From contig MCFE01000331.1 of NCBI GenBank assembly GCA_002104905.1, positions 29,075 to 93,074 of the forward strand: a DNA stretch of 64,000 bases, given 5' to 3'. Made by a program: the position numbers and the translations under genes. The notes under the pieces are model-generated. The model saw nothing but the letters and a program-made list of their open reading frames with translations. It was not told the origin of the DNA and ran no database searches. Shown piece by piece: positions 44,339-57,913 of this stretch. This DNA comes from Basidiobolus meristosporus CBS 931.73. Lineage: Eukaryota; Basidiobolomycota; Basidiobolomycetes; Basidiobolales; Basidiobolaceae. Numbering within the stretch: the first letter of the stretch is position 1; the number at the start of each line of letters is the position of its first letter.

Positions 44339-46188
44339 ATGGCCTGATATTCCTTAGTCATGGCAGATTTCCAAAACTCTTTCTGGGGGCTATTTAGGAC
44401 TTCTTTTACATTACAGGGCTCATCAATATGGACTAATTAGGCACAGGCTAACTTAGTACCATCATTGATATGGTATTTTGGACTATTTCTTGTCCATTTG
44501 GATCTCCAGGAATTGGATACTGGAATGTTCACTCCTGGAGTATTCTTGGGCACTGCTTCAGGGTGAACCATGGCTATAGAGTCCTCTTGAGTGACAACAA
44601 TTTGAATGTTTTGCTCTGACTCAATCCTAACAATTGATGAACTTGTGGTTGGATTTTTGTCATCATCTGTTGTCATTTTTTGTCAAAATCTTGAACTTTC
44701 ATCAAACAACACATATATGGACCTTATCAGATTCTTTGCTATGGTGTTGTTGAGCTTGTATGCTGTACTCTCATTGCAGTAGCCCAAAAATATACATTTA
44801 TACTTTTTTCCCAAGATTGGACTAGTTCCTGGGCAGTTTCTTAGCAAGTACTGTGCACCCAAATAATCCTAGATGCCCTGCATTTGTTCTGCATCCATGC
44901 AATGCTTCACATGAAGTAGATATATGAAGTATTTAGTTATAACACCTATTTCTAAAGTATACAGCAGTTGCTACTGATTATATAAAACTATCATAGAAAA
45001 ACTGCTAATTATGGATCATAAAACTTGCCATATGAGTTATGGATCTGTTTGCACATTCTACTTTTCCATTTTGCTGTGGGGGTATGGTACAGTAGTCTCT
45101 TGCTTTATTCCATGAGTTTTGCAGCAGTGAAATAAGAATTTGGAGGTAGATTTTCCACCATTGTCAGAGTGTGTTTCCTTTCTTTCACCATTTCTCTCTC
45201 CATCATGGCTTTAAACTCCCTGAACTAAGACAAAGTTTCTTCTATTCTCCCCATGAAGTAGACCCACATGTATCTTGTATAATCATCAATAAGAGTAATT
45301 AAATACTTCATCGCACCAAAGAATAACTTTTGTGCTAGTTCACACAGACCTAAGTGAGTAAGGTAAACTTTTTCTCAGTTATGATTAGCACAGAGCTCCT
45401 GAATGACTTTCTGGCTTGTTTCCCATTTTTCCAGGCTTCACAGAGCTTCATATTTGCCAGGGGATTCTTTTTTACTCCACAAATTAGCCAATCTTTAGTC
45501 TTTTTGTGCAGATAATCAGAATTGATGTGTCAAGATCTCCTGTGCCAAAATTTTAGTGTTTCTCTATCAGATTTATATATATTGGCTGCCAGATATGATA
45601 GAATTTAAGTCAACTTGCACATATTCTGATCTCTGATACCCAAAGCAATATCAGCACCATTTGATCAGTGATCTTGCATTCAGAATTGTCAATGTTGATA
45701 CTGAGTTCTTCTGCTGTGGCTTTGCTTACAGAGAGTAGGTTCTTGGCTATTACTGATGCATAGAGTACCTCTCTGAAGGTCAATGCATGACTTCCCTCAC
45801 TGCTTCTAGGGTTTACTAGGATAATTCCATTTCCCACTGTAACATATGCTTTATTGTCACCCATGAAAACCTTCTTGATTGGAATTTCTTGGTATTGGGT
45901 AAAATGATCTTTTTGGTGTATAAAGTGTTGAGATGCCCCAGAGTCAATATACCACCCCAGATAATCCTTGTTTGCAGTCATATTGAGTACAGATATGAAA
46001 AGTCTATCTACTATCAGTGCTGCATTTCCATATTCAGGCTTTCTTTGCTGAATATCTCTCTTTTTCAAGCACCAGTCTGATGAGTGTACTTTTATATTGT
46101 AGTAGCAGACCCTTTGACTGATATCTTTCACTACAGCAACACCCTTTAGTGGATCATAGCCTGAGAGACTGTCTTTCAGATGCTCATA
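44339..46188 (-). pseudogene. Copia fragment C3 (gag end to RT start)
   Basis: On minus the order is: zinc knuckle remnant (Y-Y-N-...H...C) at about 46100; an intact-looking protease site 'WYIDSGASQHF' at about 45920-45950; integrase remnants with 'SDNGG' near 45165 and 'PYPHSKMEK' near 45080; a linker frame (44676-44437); and the start of reverse transcriptase with 'EFWKSAM' near 44365. Both sides are cut by gypsy LTRs. It belongs to the same copia family as C1 and C2 by the Gag/protease block. Stops are common. Confidence 0.8.
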
Positions 46189-46554
46189 TGTTACAAGTCT
46201 TGGTATAAGAGTTGTAGAGGAATAGGGAGTTTAGCTAGTGTTGTATTCACTAAAACTTGAACTAATTGTTATTGAGGTTCCAGCAGCTCCTTATACATTT
46301 TGCCAGATTAATTGCTGACTAATTGTATTTCCTAATGTAGGTTGCGGCTGATGACTCATTTGATTGCATCATCATCACCCAATAAGATCCTACTTAATAT
46401 ATCTATTTCTGTCTGATGAGGATCTGCTGATTCATTTGCTGACTAATGCTACTGATTTTATAGATAATACTGATATACTGGTAACCCAAACATTTACTAA
46501 TTGATTTGACTAAAAACTGATCCAACTTAAACATTCAAGCGGCAGATCATAACA
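46189..46554 (-). repeat. Gypsy LTR (G5, 3')
   Basis: A 366-bp LTR. It shares the diagnostic variants GGTTGCGGCTG and CTGATGAGGATC with the LTR at 43973 and differs there from its own partner at 50753. Confidence 0.92.
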
Positions 46555-46564
46555 TTCTCCTGTA

Positions 46565-49500
46565 CTAAAGTTGAGAGGGTTCTCCTGAATGTCTTTTCTT
46601 GTGATACCAATATCTTGATGTTTCAGTATTATCAGCAAGTCTTGCAAGCTTGAGTCTGTCCCTATGCACTAAGTCTTCTGGTATATTGCCTTGTTTGTCC
46701 ACCAGTTGGTATGTTGCAAATGGACATTCTCTGATGATCTTGAATGGTCCTATTCATTGTGGCTCAAGCTTCTTCCAAGTGTTGTTTCATAGCAACACAA
46801 AGTTCCCAACTGTCAATGCTTCTTGTGCTATAGTCTTATCAAATCTCTGCTTCATCTTTTCTGCACTTCAGATACTTTGGTCTGTGCCTCTTGACGTCTT
46901 TGTTCCAGTTGCTGGTGTCTACATGGCTGACTGAGTTCATCTTCTAAGGTGTCTGTAAACTTTGGTTGTGTGAGATATCCTGGAATCCTTGGTTCACACC
47001 CATACACTAAGTAAAATGGTGATTGCTGGGTGGTGTTGTGTACTCTGACTCTGCATGCAAAGAGTGCCTGGTCTATATACTCATCCCATCTACTGACAAC
47101 ATCATTTGAATACTTGGTCAGCATTTTTCCAAATAATCCATTAGACCACTCAGTGACTCCATTAGTTCTTGGGTGATATGCCAAGGTTTTCAAGTGTCTG
47201 ATCTGCTGCATTTCCAGGTCATCCTCTGATGTCTTTGTCACAAAGTTTGCTCCTCTATCTGATAAGATCTCCAAAGGGCATCCAAACTTCATCAGGATCT
47301 CATGGTAAATGAAACTTGCAACTTCTTGTTCATTGGCTGTTGGTACAGCTTTAGCAACTGGCTATTAGTGGTATGGTCAATTGCTACTAGGATCCAATGG
47401 TTGCATTTCCTGGTAGTTGGCAGTCTTCCAATAAAGTCAATTCCCCATCTTTCAAATGGTCTTACAGGCTCCAAGGGAAGGAGTTTGGCAATTCTCTGTG
47501 ATTAGCTTTGGTTGATTTAGCAATTTGGGCATGTTTTCACTAGCTTCTCAAAGTCTTGTTTCATTCTGGGCCACCATGCTCTGGCTTTCACAAGACTATA
47601 GGTTCCTTCAATTCCAAAATGTCCATATCCATTGTGTAGCTTATGTATTAAATCCAGGCAAGAAACTTAATGGCAATAGGCAGTAGGGCTTCCATCAACA
47701 ATTTGGTAGAATGTTTCATTCTGTACTACAAACTTGCTGGCTTCATCACAGATTATCTTCTTAATCTCTTCATCCACCTCATTAGGAATGGCTTGGTCCT
47801 CTAAGTACTTTGGTAATAGGCTAGGCCAATCTCATTCATGCACCAAGCTGAGTTGTGCAACTTGATCTAATCTTGATAAGGCATCAGCAACCCTGTTGTT
47901 TTTTTCAGGGCAGTAGACAATCTTCAGGTCAAATTGCTGAATGTATTCACCCCATCATGTCATTTTTCTAGAGAGTACCTTCTGAGTAGATATATACTTG
48001 AGGGAGACATGATCAGTGTTCACAGTGCATTTGACTCCTTCAATGTAGCATCTCCATGTCTTCAAAAAGTGTATTATAGCAAGCATCTCCTTCTCATGGA
48101 CTGGATAGTTTTGTTCTGCTGAGTTCAGTTTCTTGGATTCAAAGGCAACTGGGTAGTCCTTTTCCTTGTGTTCTTGGCACAGCACTCCACCAATTGCATA
48201 ATCCAAAGCATCTGTGCACAGAGTGAACTCTTTTGTGAAGTCTGGTATTCTTAAGCTTGGCAGCTTAGCAAGTTCATACTTGAGCGTCTCAAAGGCAGTC
48301 TCACAGGCTATGTCCCACTTGTAGGTATTGTCTTTCTTGAGGATATCAGTTAAAGGGGCTGCAATGCTTGCAAACAACTTGACAAATCTCCAATGATAGG
48401 AAACCATTCCAAGGAATGATCTGAGCTCTGGTATGCTATGGGGCTGCATCAGATTATTGATCACTTCCACCTTCTTGGGGTCTAAGTTACTCCTGTGCTA
48501 GTCACTATGTGTCCCAGATATTCTATGTGTTCCTTGAAGTATTCACACTTGGGTAGCTTGCCATAAAACTTGTTCTCTCTTAGCTTCTTCAAGACCTTTT
48601 CAATGTGCACCAAGTGATCCTCTTCTGTCTTGCTGCAAATCAGCATATCATCTATGTAGATTATGACAAACTTGTCTAAGTACTCCTGCAAGACAGTCTC
48701 CATCAGGGTCATGAAAGTTGCAGGAGCATTGGTGAGGCCAAAACTAATGACTAAGTATTTGTAATATCCATATCTGGTCCTGAATGCTGTCTTAGGGTTG
48801 TCTTCTGGCTTCACCCTAATCTGGTTGTATCCTGACATGAGGTCAATCTTGCTGAAAATAGTGGCTCCATTAAGTTGGTCGAAAAGCTCATCAATCCAAG
48901 GTATGGGGTACTTATTCTTGATGGTAACTGAGTTCAGGCCTCTGCAGTTGATGCACATCCTAAGTGTTCCATCCTTCTTTTTCACAAAAAGCACTGGTGC
49001 TCCCCAAGGTGACTTGCTGGGTCTGATGTATCCTTGCTCCAATAGCTGATCAATTTGTCTCTTCATTTCCTCCAATTCCAATGGACTCATTCTGTAAGGT
49101 GTCTTGCTCACTGGAGGGCTTTCTCCTGTGTGAATGGCATGATCCATGTCTCTGACTGGTGATAGGCTTACAAGCTCATCTAGAAACACATCTGAATATT
49201 TCTTCAAGAGAGTCTGGACATGCTGGGGTGCTGGGGCAGCGGAATCCTCCTGTAATACTGCCATGAGGAACATCTGGATGCCTTTTCTAAGTGCTCTACA
49301 GAACTGGGTCTTGCTATGTTCACTTGTCTCACACATACTGGAATTGACCAAGTTGGAATCTGGCCTAGCAGGTAATAGCTCATAGGTCTTGTTGTATTTT
49401 GGATCTGAATAGCATGGGTTCTCCAGTTGATTGATGGATTACAACAAAATAGCCAGGTTTTTCCAAGTACAAGGTCAAACTTGCAGTTCCCAATTATATA

Positions 49501-50710
49501 AGCCTGTAGGTCTTCTTCATAGTCATTGATCTTCATTCTTACTGGCTGAGTGATACGGTTGATTATGTGTGAGTTCCCATCAGCTGTTGAGACGGAAGTA
49601 GATTTGGTAGGTTCCAAGTTGATTCCAGCTTTCAAAGCAAATTGCTCTGACATGTACTCATAAGATGCTCCTGAGTCAATCATGATCTTGGCATGTACTC
49701 CATTGATTACTCCATTCAAGTATAATAGCTTTCCTGAGTTTGAGGTCATCTGGGATAGGTATTCTTCTGTCATATGGAGGGTGAGTTCTGAGTCTTCTTC
49801 AAGTTCATCCTCCATGTTACTATGCTCTATGGCCTCAATACGGTTGAAGGTTCTTGATGGCTGGTGTCTATTTCTTCCCTGAGGGCAGTACTTTGCAATA
49901 TGTCCTTGCTGGTGGCAATTGAAGCAAAGTCCTTTCTTCTTACATTCTTCTGAGGTAGGATTCTTCTGCATAGCATCTATTTCCATTGGTACTGCTTCTG
50001 ACTGTCTTCTTTCATAATGATTGTAGCCTTTCAGATTTGTCACTGTAGGCTTCCCAACTCCAAACATAGCTGAGTCATAGTCAATGGCAATCTTTATGGC
50101 TTCTCTGATAGTCTGAGGTCTTCAATACTTCACTTCTTCACAAGTTCTTTCTTTCAGCCCATCAATAAAGTATTCAACTTGATCCAGGGGGTCCATTCTT
50201 TCAATTTATTCAAGTAGACATCTGTACTCATAGATGTATTCTTGAACCATTCCATTCTGTATGAGTGTCTTTAACTTCCTTCTTGGTAGTGTCTGTTGGT
50301 GTGGAGGCTCAAAAGTATCCTGAATTTCCAACACAGACTCATCCCAGGTTAAAATTGTAGAGCATCCCATCACAGTGACTGACCTGATCTTGTTGTGGTA
50401 TCACTGTAAAGCTGCATCTGCCAGGTAAGAATCTGCATAGTGCAACTTGCTTTCTGGAGCAATTCCTTTGGCTTTAAAAGCTTCTTCAATCTGAAAGAGC
50501 CAAGTTTACAGATTTTTATTGACTCTGCCATGATACCGGTTGACCTTCACACTAAAGTTGCTCTTGACAGGGCTTTGCTGGCTCAGCGCCATGGTAGTCA
50601 TTCCTTGTTGCTGTTGGCTGAGGATCTGGAGTAATAGTTGCTGTTGGGCCAGGATTTGCTGCATGGCATGCTTCTATTCTTGATTGTCCAACATCTTGAG
50701 GGTGGTTTCT
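46565..50710 (-). pseudogene. Gypsy G5 gag-pol remnant
   Basis: The Gag N-terminus lies at 50752-50552 and is Gln-rich. The zinc knuckle '[14 protein letters not shown]' and protease D-S-G-A-S are in one frame (50067-49204). RT continues 49351-48482 with 'IYIDDMLI', so the YLDD box reads Y-I-D-D. RNase H is at 48470-47955, integrase core pieces at 47474-47292 and 47292-46852 ('VTEWSNG'), with the C-terminal 'GPF' region eroded near 46750. The break between PR and RT is a single-base loss at about 49395 (CTTGTTGTATTTTGG where G4 has CTTGTTGTCTTTTTGG). At least five disruptions exist. It is very similar to G4. Confidence 0.9.
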
Positions 50711-50734
50711 TCTTTCTTCAGGAGGGAGGTTACT

Positions 50735-50752
50735 GGTTATCACTGCTACCAA
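50735..50752 (-). promoter_or_regulatory. Gypsy primer-binding site (G5)
   Basis: The minus strand reads TTGGTAGCAGTGATAACC immediately inside the 5' LTR. Confidence 0.5.
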
Positions 50753-51120
50753 TTTTACAAATCTTTGTATAAGAGTTGTAGAGGAATAGGGAGTTTAGCT
50801 AGTATTGTATTCACTAAAACTTGAACTGATTTTTATTGAGGTTCCAGCAGTTCCTTATACACATTTTGCCAGATCAATTGCTGACTAATTGTATTTCCTA
50901 ATGTAGGTTGTGGCTGATGCCTCATTTGATTGCATCATCATCAACCAATAAGATCCTACTTAATATGTCTATTTCTGTCTGATAAGGATCTGCTGATTCA
51001 TTTGCTGACTAATGCTACTGATTTGATAGATAATACTGATACACTGATAACCTAAACACATGCTAACTAATTTGACTAAAAACTGATCTAACTTAAACAT
51101 TCAAGCAGCAGATCATAACA
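50753..51120 (-). repeat. Gypsy LTR (G5, 5')
   Basis: A 368-bp LTR with the outer TG changed to TT (TTTTACAAATC...GATCATAACA). It carries the common variants GTTGTGG and GATAAGG. Confidence 0.9.
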
Positions 51121-53195
51121 ATGAATGAACTTACTAGGTTGCCAAGCTTAAGAATACAAGACTTCAGAAAAGAGTTTACTTTGTGCACAGATGCTTCAGA
51201 TTATGCAATTGGCAGAGTATTGAGCCAAGAACATGAATGAAAGGGATACCCACTTGCTTTTGAATTAAATAAACTGTTCTCAACAGATCAGAACTATCCA
51301 TTGCATGAGAAAGAGATGCTTACAATAATACATTGCTTGCAGACCTGGAGAAGCTACATTGAAGGAGTCAAGTGCACTGTGAAGACTGAACATGCCTCAC
51401 TCAGGTATATATCTGCTTGGAAGGTACTCTCCAGAACACTGACAAGTTGGGTGAATACATTCAGCTATGACTTGATGTTTGTCTACTGCCCTGGGAGAAA
51501 CAGCACAGTTGCAAATGCCTTATCCACAATAGAATAAGTTGTTTAACTCAACTTGGTGCATGAATCCAATTGGCCTAGCTTATTAACAAAGTACTTGGAG
51601 GACCAAGCCATTCCTAATGAGGTGGATGAAGGGATCAAGAAGATAAGCCAGGATAAAGACAAAAAACTGGTAATACTTGATGAAAAACTCTTCCAAATTG
51701 TTGATAGATGCCCCATTACCCATTGCCCTTGTATTGCTTGCCTGGATTTAATATATAAGTAACACAATGGATATAGAAATCTTGAAATTGAAGGAACCTA
51801 TAGCCTTGCCATAGCTATAGTAAAGTGGCCCAGAATGAAACAAAATATCAAGATGCTTGTGAAAAAATGCTCAAATTGCCAAGTCAATTAAGGTCAACCA
51901 CCAAGAATTGCAGAATGGCTTCCCTTGGAGCCTGTAAGACCACTTTGGAGAAAGGAAGCTGACTTTATTTGAGGGCTGCCAACCACCAGAAATGCAACCC
52001 ATGGATCTTAGATGTAATGAACTATGCCACTAAAAGGCAAGTGGCTAAAGCTGTACTTGTAGCCAGCAGACAAGAAGTTGCAAGTTTCATCTACCACATG
52101 ATCTTTACAAATCTTGGATGTCCTGAAGAAACTTTATATGATAGAGGAGCAAACTTGATGGCAAAGACTCCTGTAAAAATAATTTGATCCCACAGGTATA
52201 TTCAATCCAGCTCAGCTGTCAGGATCCCATTAAGAGACTGTCATAATACCAGCAACTTGGAATTAATGACCCTCTTAACAATCTTTTGATGGGTTTACAA
52301 TAATGTTTTGCTAATTTCACTACCAAATAAAGTGATAAAACTTGACAGGGTTTAATTGGTGCTGTGACAATAATTGCATGGTATTGTTGCAGTCTTATTG
52401 TGCTTCACAACTATTGTGAATGAATCTTACCAGCCACAACATATAATTGCATTATATGGCAAGAAGCTTGATGGTATTTCAACAAGCTTACAGCAAGACT
52501 CTGATGGCATTATATTGGCAGTATGGTGGCCTTCAGCTGGTTCTGTACAATGCTACCATACCAATTTACCAAATGGTATTTACTTTTCTACCTCCCCTTG
52601 TGCAATGCATATATTCCACTGTAGAATCACCCCACTTTATTTGCTTAACCACTACTACCTTGGGTATTCCACATATAGTTTGAATCAAAAAAACTATGGC
52701 CTCCTGCTTACTAACCTCTACAAACACACACACTACTATGGTGACTCCCCATGCTCTCTAAACAAAATCAACCTTGGAGAAGCAAGTTAGTCAAAGAACT
52801 TTGGGGACAAAGCTCCCTCTTAACCCTTGGGATATGTGAGTATTAAATGTAGTACCCACTCATTGCCCAAGAGTTCCCCCCAGAGTCCTAACCAAAGTCC
52901 CCCAGTATCCTCCCTATGATTCCTCCAGGCACCCTCCCTCCTATCCCTGCCCTTATTTAGTTAGAACACTTACCATAACAGGAAGGTGTTCATACCCCTA
53001 TTTTATAGCACATTGTCTATTATCTAAGCCCCCCAAGTGATATATATATACATATGCAATTGAACCAAGTAAAAGTACAACAGGATTTGGATGGAATAAA
53101 CGCAAGTCTGTATTACCTTGCTACCTTTTATAGAAGCTATTCTGAACCAAGTGGTACTGACTTGACCTACAAGCACTCCCACTCACAAATTACAG

Positions 53196-55671
53196 TCAGT
53201 AACAACCCACACCATATACCTTGTACAGCTGGTGGCATACACATCTTGCAAACATTTGCTTAGTTGCAGCCACTTCTGCCATGAATACCTCCTTAATATC
53301 TGCAAAGAGCCTCATGGTATTTAGCCAATATATTACTTCTCCCTGCTGGGCCCCAGTCCCTCTCATAGGCATGCTCTGACATTTATTTGTGGGAATTCTG
53401 TACTGAATGATGTCAAAGTTGGCTTGTGACCAAGAGAAATCCAGCATACCTAGGTAGAGTTATCCTAATAAAAATCAGTACCTGTTGCACTCAGCCCAAC
53501 TTTGCATTACTGAACTGATTACCCACACATTGGGGCTGCTTATCTTCTTTATGACATAGGCATAGGTGTCTCCATGTGCACATTTGTCCTCAGTATTTTC
53601 CAACTCTTCATGGCTGTCCTCCATGTGCTCACTCATCACATCCATGATGGACATGAGGGGAACACTCTAGATGAGATTGGGATATGGTAGTACCTGAGAC
53701 TTGATCTGTGTCCTATCTCCCCACACATCTGCTCCATAGGAAACTCCCAAAAGGTGAAGCAAGGCCCAAAATTTCTGACACATTGTGCGGAATGGAATAG
53801 AGAATGGATGCAGTTGCAGCAGAGATATACACATTCAGCTTTATGATTGTAGTATAGCCTCTCAAATCCTGTTACAAACTCCTTGCACAACAGCAATAGA
53901 TGCATCATGCTGGCATTGGTGATCTGCTTTGGATAAACATTCCTACAATGTCCACATATGACTCCCAGTGCTTCCAATGTATTCTTGGTAGGAATGGGTT
54001 CAGAACACCACTTGAATAAATACATATCCAGTTCATCCAGTTGTTGCATAGGCGTATGAGTATTAATTGGCACCTGTGAGAAGTACTTAGGGTAGCAGAT
54101 ACTCTGCAATATGTTGCCAGTTCTTTCAAATTTCTCCGGTATCTTGAAGGGCTTATTTAGCTTGAAATGCTGCATGTACCACTTGGTCATCAGTATAGGG
54201 ATATTGTTGAAATGCAAATGCATGGCTCCCAGTGGACAGCTTTTGCTCCAACAGATACCCTCTATTTTAAGTATCTCAGGCTTTCAATTGATTCCGTATT
54301 CCAGCCAATGGCTTATAGCTTGCCAACTTTGCTGCAATTGCATGCTGACCCCTGTATGTTCTCTCTGTGGGAAGATGATGTTCTTAGTGCTGGTGTTTGG
54401 GTAATAATAATGTGTGTTAGTTATGGAGTAAATCCCCTGGATCTCACACATTCAACAGCAATATTGCTCAATGTGCCCATAAAAACCTGCTATCTTGCTG
54501 ATGGCTGAGGTATCTCCAATGTAGATAATAATATGTGCTTTTGCATGATAGCCATTTACTGTTATCCTGCTGGAAAGCATACAAAATCAATCCAGCATTG
54601 GATACAGGTAGCTATCCAGGTTAAACAATAATTTAGGCCCAGATACCAGTGAGACTACCATCAGATTATTGCTCTGATACCGCAAGATGGGGGTAAATTC
54701 AGATTGATGAGAATCAGTGGCCAGCAGGATTTGCTGGTAGAGTACTTGTTTAATGGGAATCCATCAAGTGCTAAGGCAGAGGCATGGTCATACATACCTT
54801 CAAAGTAGCCCTTGCTTCTTAGCTGTATTTAATGTTTGCCCTGAACATATTGGATATGTTTGTGCCTGATTGATACTGAGTGCGGTACTGTATAGCTTTG
54901 CAATATTTATTGGACTGCATCAGCTTCCTCAGATAGGGTATGACCAGAATATATCTGGAGTGTGAACAATGCTTCCCTTAGTGGTGGTGGATTCCTAACA
55001 ATTTGGAGATGTTCAAATGTAAGCATTTTTGGATGTGAATGCCATGCAACTGTTAACACATGCTGGAACCAGGACAGTCTCTGGATCATATGCTGCCAGC
55101 TGCATGATGGTTGTCCACATGTACCTTGTACATGTTAAGTTGTATCCCAGAATGATTCTGGCAAGAAGTAGTAATCAATCCTTGAAGCCCTCATTACTAA
55201 TATTAGTGGAAATATGCCACTGCTCTGGCCACAACATTACATCATTCACCAGTAGATGGATTACTGGGCTCACTTGGCTCCATAAAGTAACCTTGGCATT
55301 TGTTTCAATGAGTATTGTCTCATTGCATATAGGATTGGACTGAGCTCATATATGGCACTGTTGTTGGAGGAGATAAGCTCACAATCCATCAGTAAACATT
55401 CCTTGTCAGCGCTATCACTCTGCATGCCATATTCAAAAGGCTGAGGTGAGCCTAAAGGCATCACAAACTCTACTAACTCAGTTTGCACATGGTGGCAAAG
55501 ATGCCCAGGTGCCAATAGAACTATTAACTGGCCAGCAAGATAATGTTGGTACATTAGTGACCAATGAATGGTCAAATATGACTTATGTGGCAAAATGCTG
55601 GCTGTAATCCTTGTAATACTTCCTATACTGTCAGCATGCTTCATGGTTAAGAGGCATGCTACAATGGCCAC
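53196..55671 (-). pseudogene. Tnp2-type (CACTA/EnSpm) transposase, broken
   Basis: The longest open part (54223-53636, 195 codons) carries the C-terminal hallmark of fungal Tnp2 transposases: 'CNCIHSLFHSAQCV' followed by 'GPCFTFWEFPMEQMCGEIG'. Upstream in a shifted frame are 'HIIIYIGDT.AISKIAGF' (about 54545-54480) and 'HYYYP' (about 54410), the Tnp2 core landmarks. N-terminal pieces lie up to 55671. Frameshifts separate all three parts. The transposase would act on the TIRs of this family, but no copy here is intact. The family call rests on motif order; I could not test it by search. Confidence 0.7.
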
Positions 55672-56232
55672 ATGGTCTTTTTTCTCTTCTCTTACAGTGT
55701 TGAGTCAAAGAAGTCTTGTCCATGGGGCAAACAGTTTGACCTCCAACAATGTGACGCTATTATATCACTTTTTGGTCAATACTTATGTGAGCTTAAGACA
55801 GTCTTGTGTATGAGACATTGCACCTACATGAATGTAAGATTCAATGCCAACTTGCCATAGTGAGCATTATAAGTAAAGTTGTGTCACCACATACACATGG
55901 ATATGTAACACTATTTCCCCTTTGGTACAGCTCACTTCCATATATATGCTGCCACAAGATAAAGCAAAGTTGTATGATTCCCAACTAAGCCTCACCACTG
56001 ATGGCAACAGAAGAATGGTTGGACAACAGCTTGCTTTGACTTTAGTGCAACAAGTAGGGCTACATCCAAAAAAAGCCATGTTAACAGTGTGCCTACTGAA
56101 GGTAATAATGCAAACTCCTCAGGCTCTCAGTCAAGTAGGCAATTGAGCACATCTGTGGAGCCACAAGCTGACTGTTATGCTCAGGCAGATGAGAATGTAG
56201 CAAATGCAGTACCCTCAGTTCAAAACTAGCAG

Positions 56233-57913
56233 GTGGCCATCAGAACATCACCACCACCTATACTAGCAAGTGTGTTGTCAGCTCATACCAAAGTATTGAT
56301 GAAGCAATCAGGTGCAGTGGCTAATAGGATTGATGCAATGGCCCAGAGAAATCAGGAAATAGTCCAGAAACAAGATGAACAGATAATATGTGTAGAGAAA
56401 TCAATATTGCAGGTGTAGAAAGCAGTATCTTTGCTGCATAGAAGGAACTCAAGTAGCTCAATGTCACAGCCAAGAATTGAGCCATTTCCTGATGAAACAG
56501 CAGAGGAACACTGTACAGTCTTGGAAGCACAACAAGAGTGCCTAAGGCTAAAGCCCACAGAATAACCTATCACAGCATGGGAGGGAGACATTGAGGTGTT
56601 TATACCAAAGTCTAAAACTCAAAAGGCATTGAACATGCTCAAAGCAATTGAGTGTAATAATGAAGAGTGGGCAAATACTCTAGAGGCTGTCAGAAGTCTA
56701 GCATGCCATCACCTTGAGGCTGGTATACAATGGGACCATCAAGAACTCATGGCCTAGCAGAATGCACTTGACTTGTTCTAGGAGCATTATCATGGATTCA
56801 AATGGGCAAACAGATTTTGGGCCAGCATTGGTATGCTAAGAAAGTATCTTAAGAATAGTAGGAATTATCAAAGGCAGAAGAACAAGTGTGCCATGGCTAA
56901 AAACCAGCAGCTTCCTCAAGAGCCGGTTACAAGCAGGGCAAAAAGCTCCAGACAAGCATCAAAGAGATATCAGGTAGCTGGAAGAGTGCCAATTAGGTAC
57001 AAGAAGGCAGATATGGATGCTCTAACACAACACTAATCAAGGAAAAAGCATAGTCCCACTCAAGAAGCATTCAGTCAAAGTAGCAGTGAGGATCAGGTGG
57101 TGATAAAACCAGCAGCTTTTAAAGGAGCCTATCACAACTGCTATTGAGAGCTTGAAACAAGCAGAAAAGAAAGGTCAGGTTGCCAGAGGAGTGCCAGCAA
57201 GAGACAGTCAGGCCAAGACCAATGAGTTATAGCAGAACTCATCAAGGAGAAGACGTAGTTCATAACAATAAGCACTCAGAAAAAGTAGCAGTGAAAGACC
57301 TGGCAGTGATAAAAAAAATGGTAAAGGGAAAACTGTCTACCCAGGACTGAGACAGGGAGGCTTGCAAGAGAAACTGCAGTTCTGGTCAATTAATGCTGCA
57401 AGCCTGGAACAGACTGAATCTCTTCACAGCCAAGAAGAAATTCCATCAAGAAAACAGTGGTTTTCACAAGAGTTGGAAGCACAGCCTGTTGAGCTACACT
57501 CCAGCAAGGTAGATGGGTCTGCAGGAAAAGGCAATTTGTCTACCATGGCCTCCACATCCTCCATTGCTGACAGAGTGGAGATCCCACTGACAGATAAGAC
57601 TACAATGTCAAGAACTCAAAAGACTATCACAATGCCTCCAGTGGAATTTTGGAACATTTATTGGCACACCAAGAGGTTACAGCACTTCTTCAAGAGCAGT
57701 GCTCAAGAATATGCACCTAAATATTGCAAGGATTTATTGCAAAGACTGGCAGATGAGGTACTAGATGTTGCAATGCCAGCTGAAGACCAGGATGTGTTGG
57801 AACAAGTGAATGAACAGTGGCATAAAGCCATTGGGTTCCCACTAAATTGTGGAACCAGAGCATTACAGCAGAAATACTTATTAAGTGGGGGTTTTGATGG
57901 AGTTACTTGCTGA
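56233..57913 (+). pseudogene. Second gene of the CACTA-like family (best copy)
   Basis: Open parts are 56233-56418 ('AMAQRNQEIVQKQDEQI', probably helical), a middle with 'IECNNEEW' and 'QLPQEPV' (56833-57036), and 57362-57913, 183 codons ending 'KYLLSGGFDGVTC'. At least three stops interrupt it. The same order occurs in X2 and X3, so it is an original gene of the family. It lies back to back with the transposase. I recognise no domain. A TnpA-like accessory role is an analogy only. Confidence 0.55.

Larger units (their letters stand above)
46189..51120 (-). mobile_element. Ty3/gypsy copy G5 with both LTRs
   Basis: G5 is 4932 bp on minus: 3' LTR (46189-46554), polypurine tract (46555-46566), gag-pol, primer site (50735-50752), 5' LTR (50753-51120). 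No target duplication is seen (TCATA on the left, ATGAA on the right), and the flanks belong to unrelated elements (copia C3 and gypsy G6), so a rearrangement joined them. Confidence 0.9.

Noticed and set aside
46175-46188. TATGAGC after the G5 LTR as a copia primer site
   Set aside because: Only seven bases match, the neighbouring LTR is gypsy, and the copia protease lies too close for a real leader.
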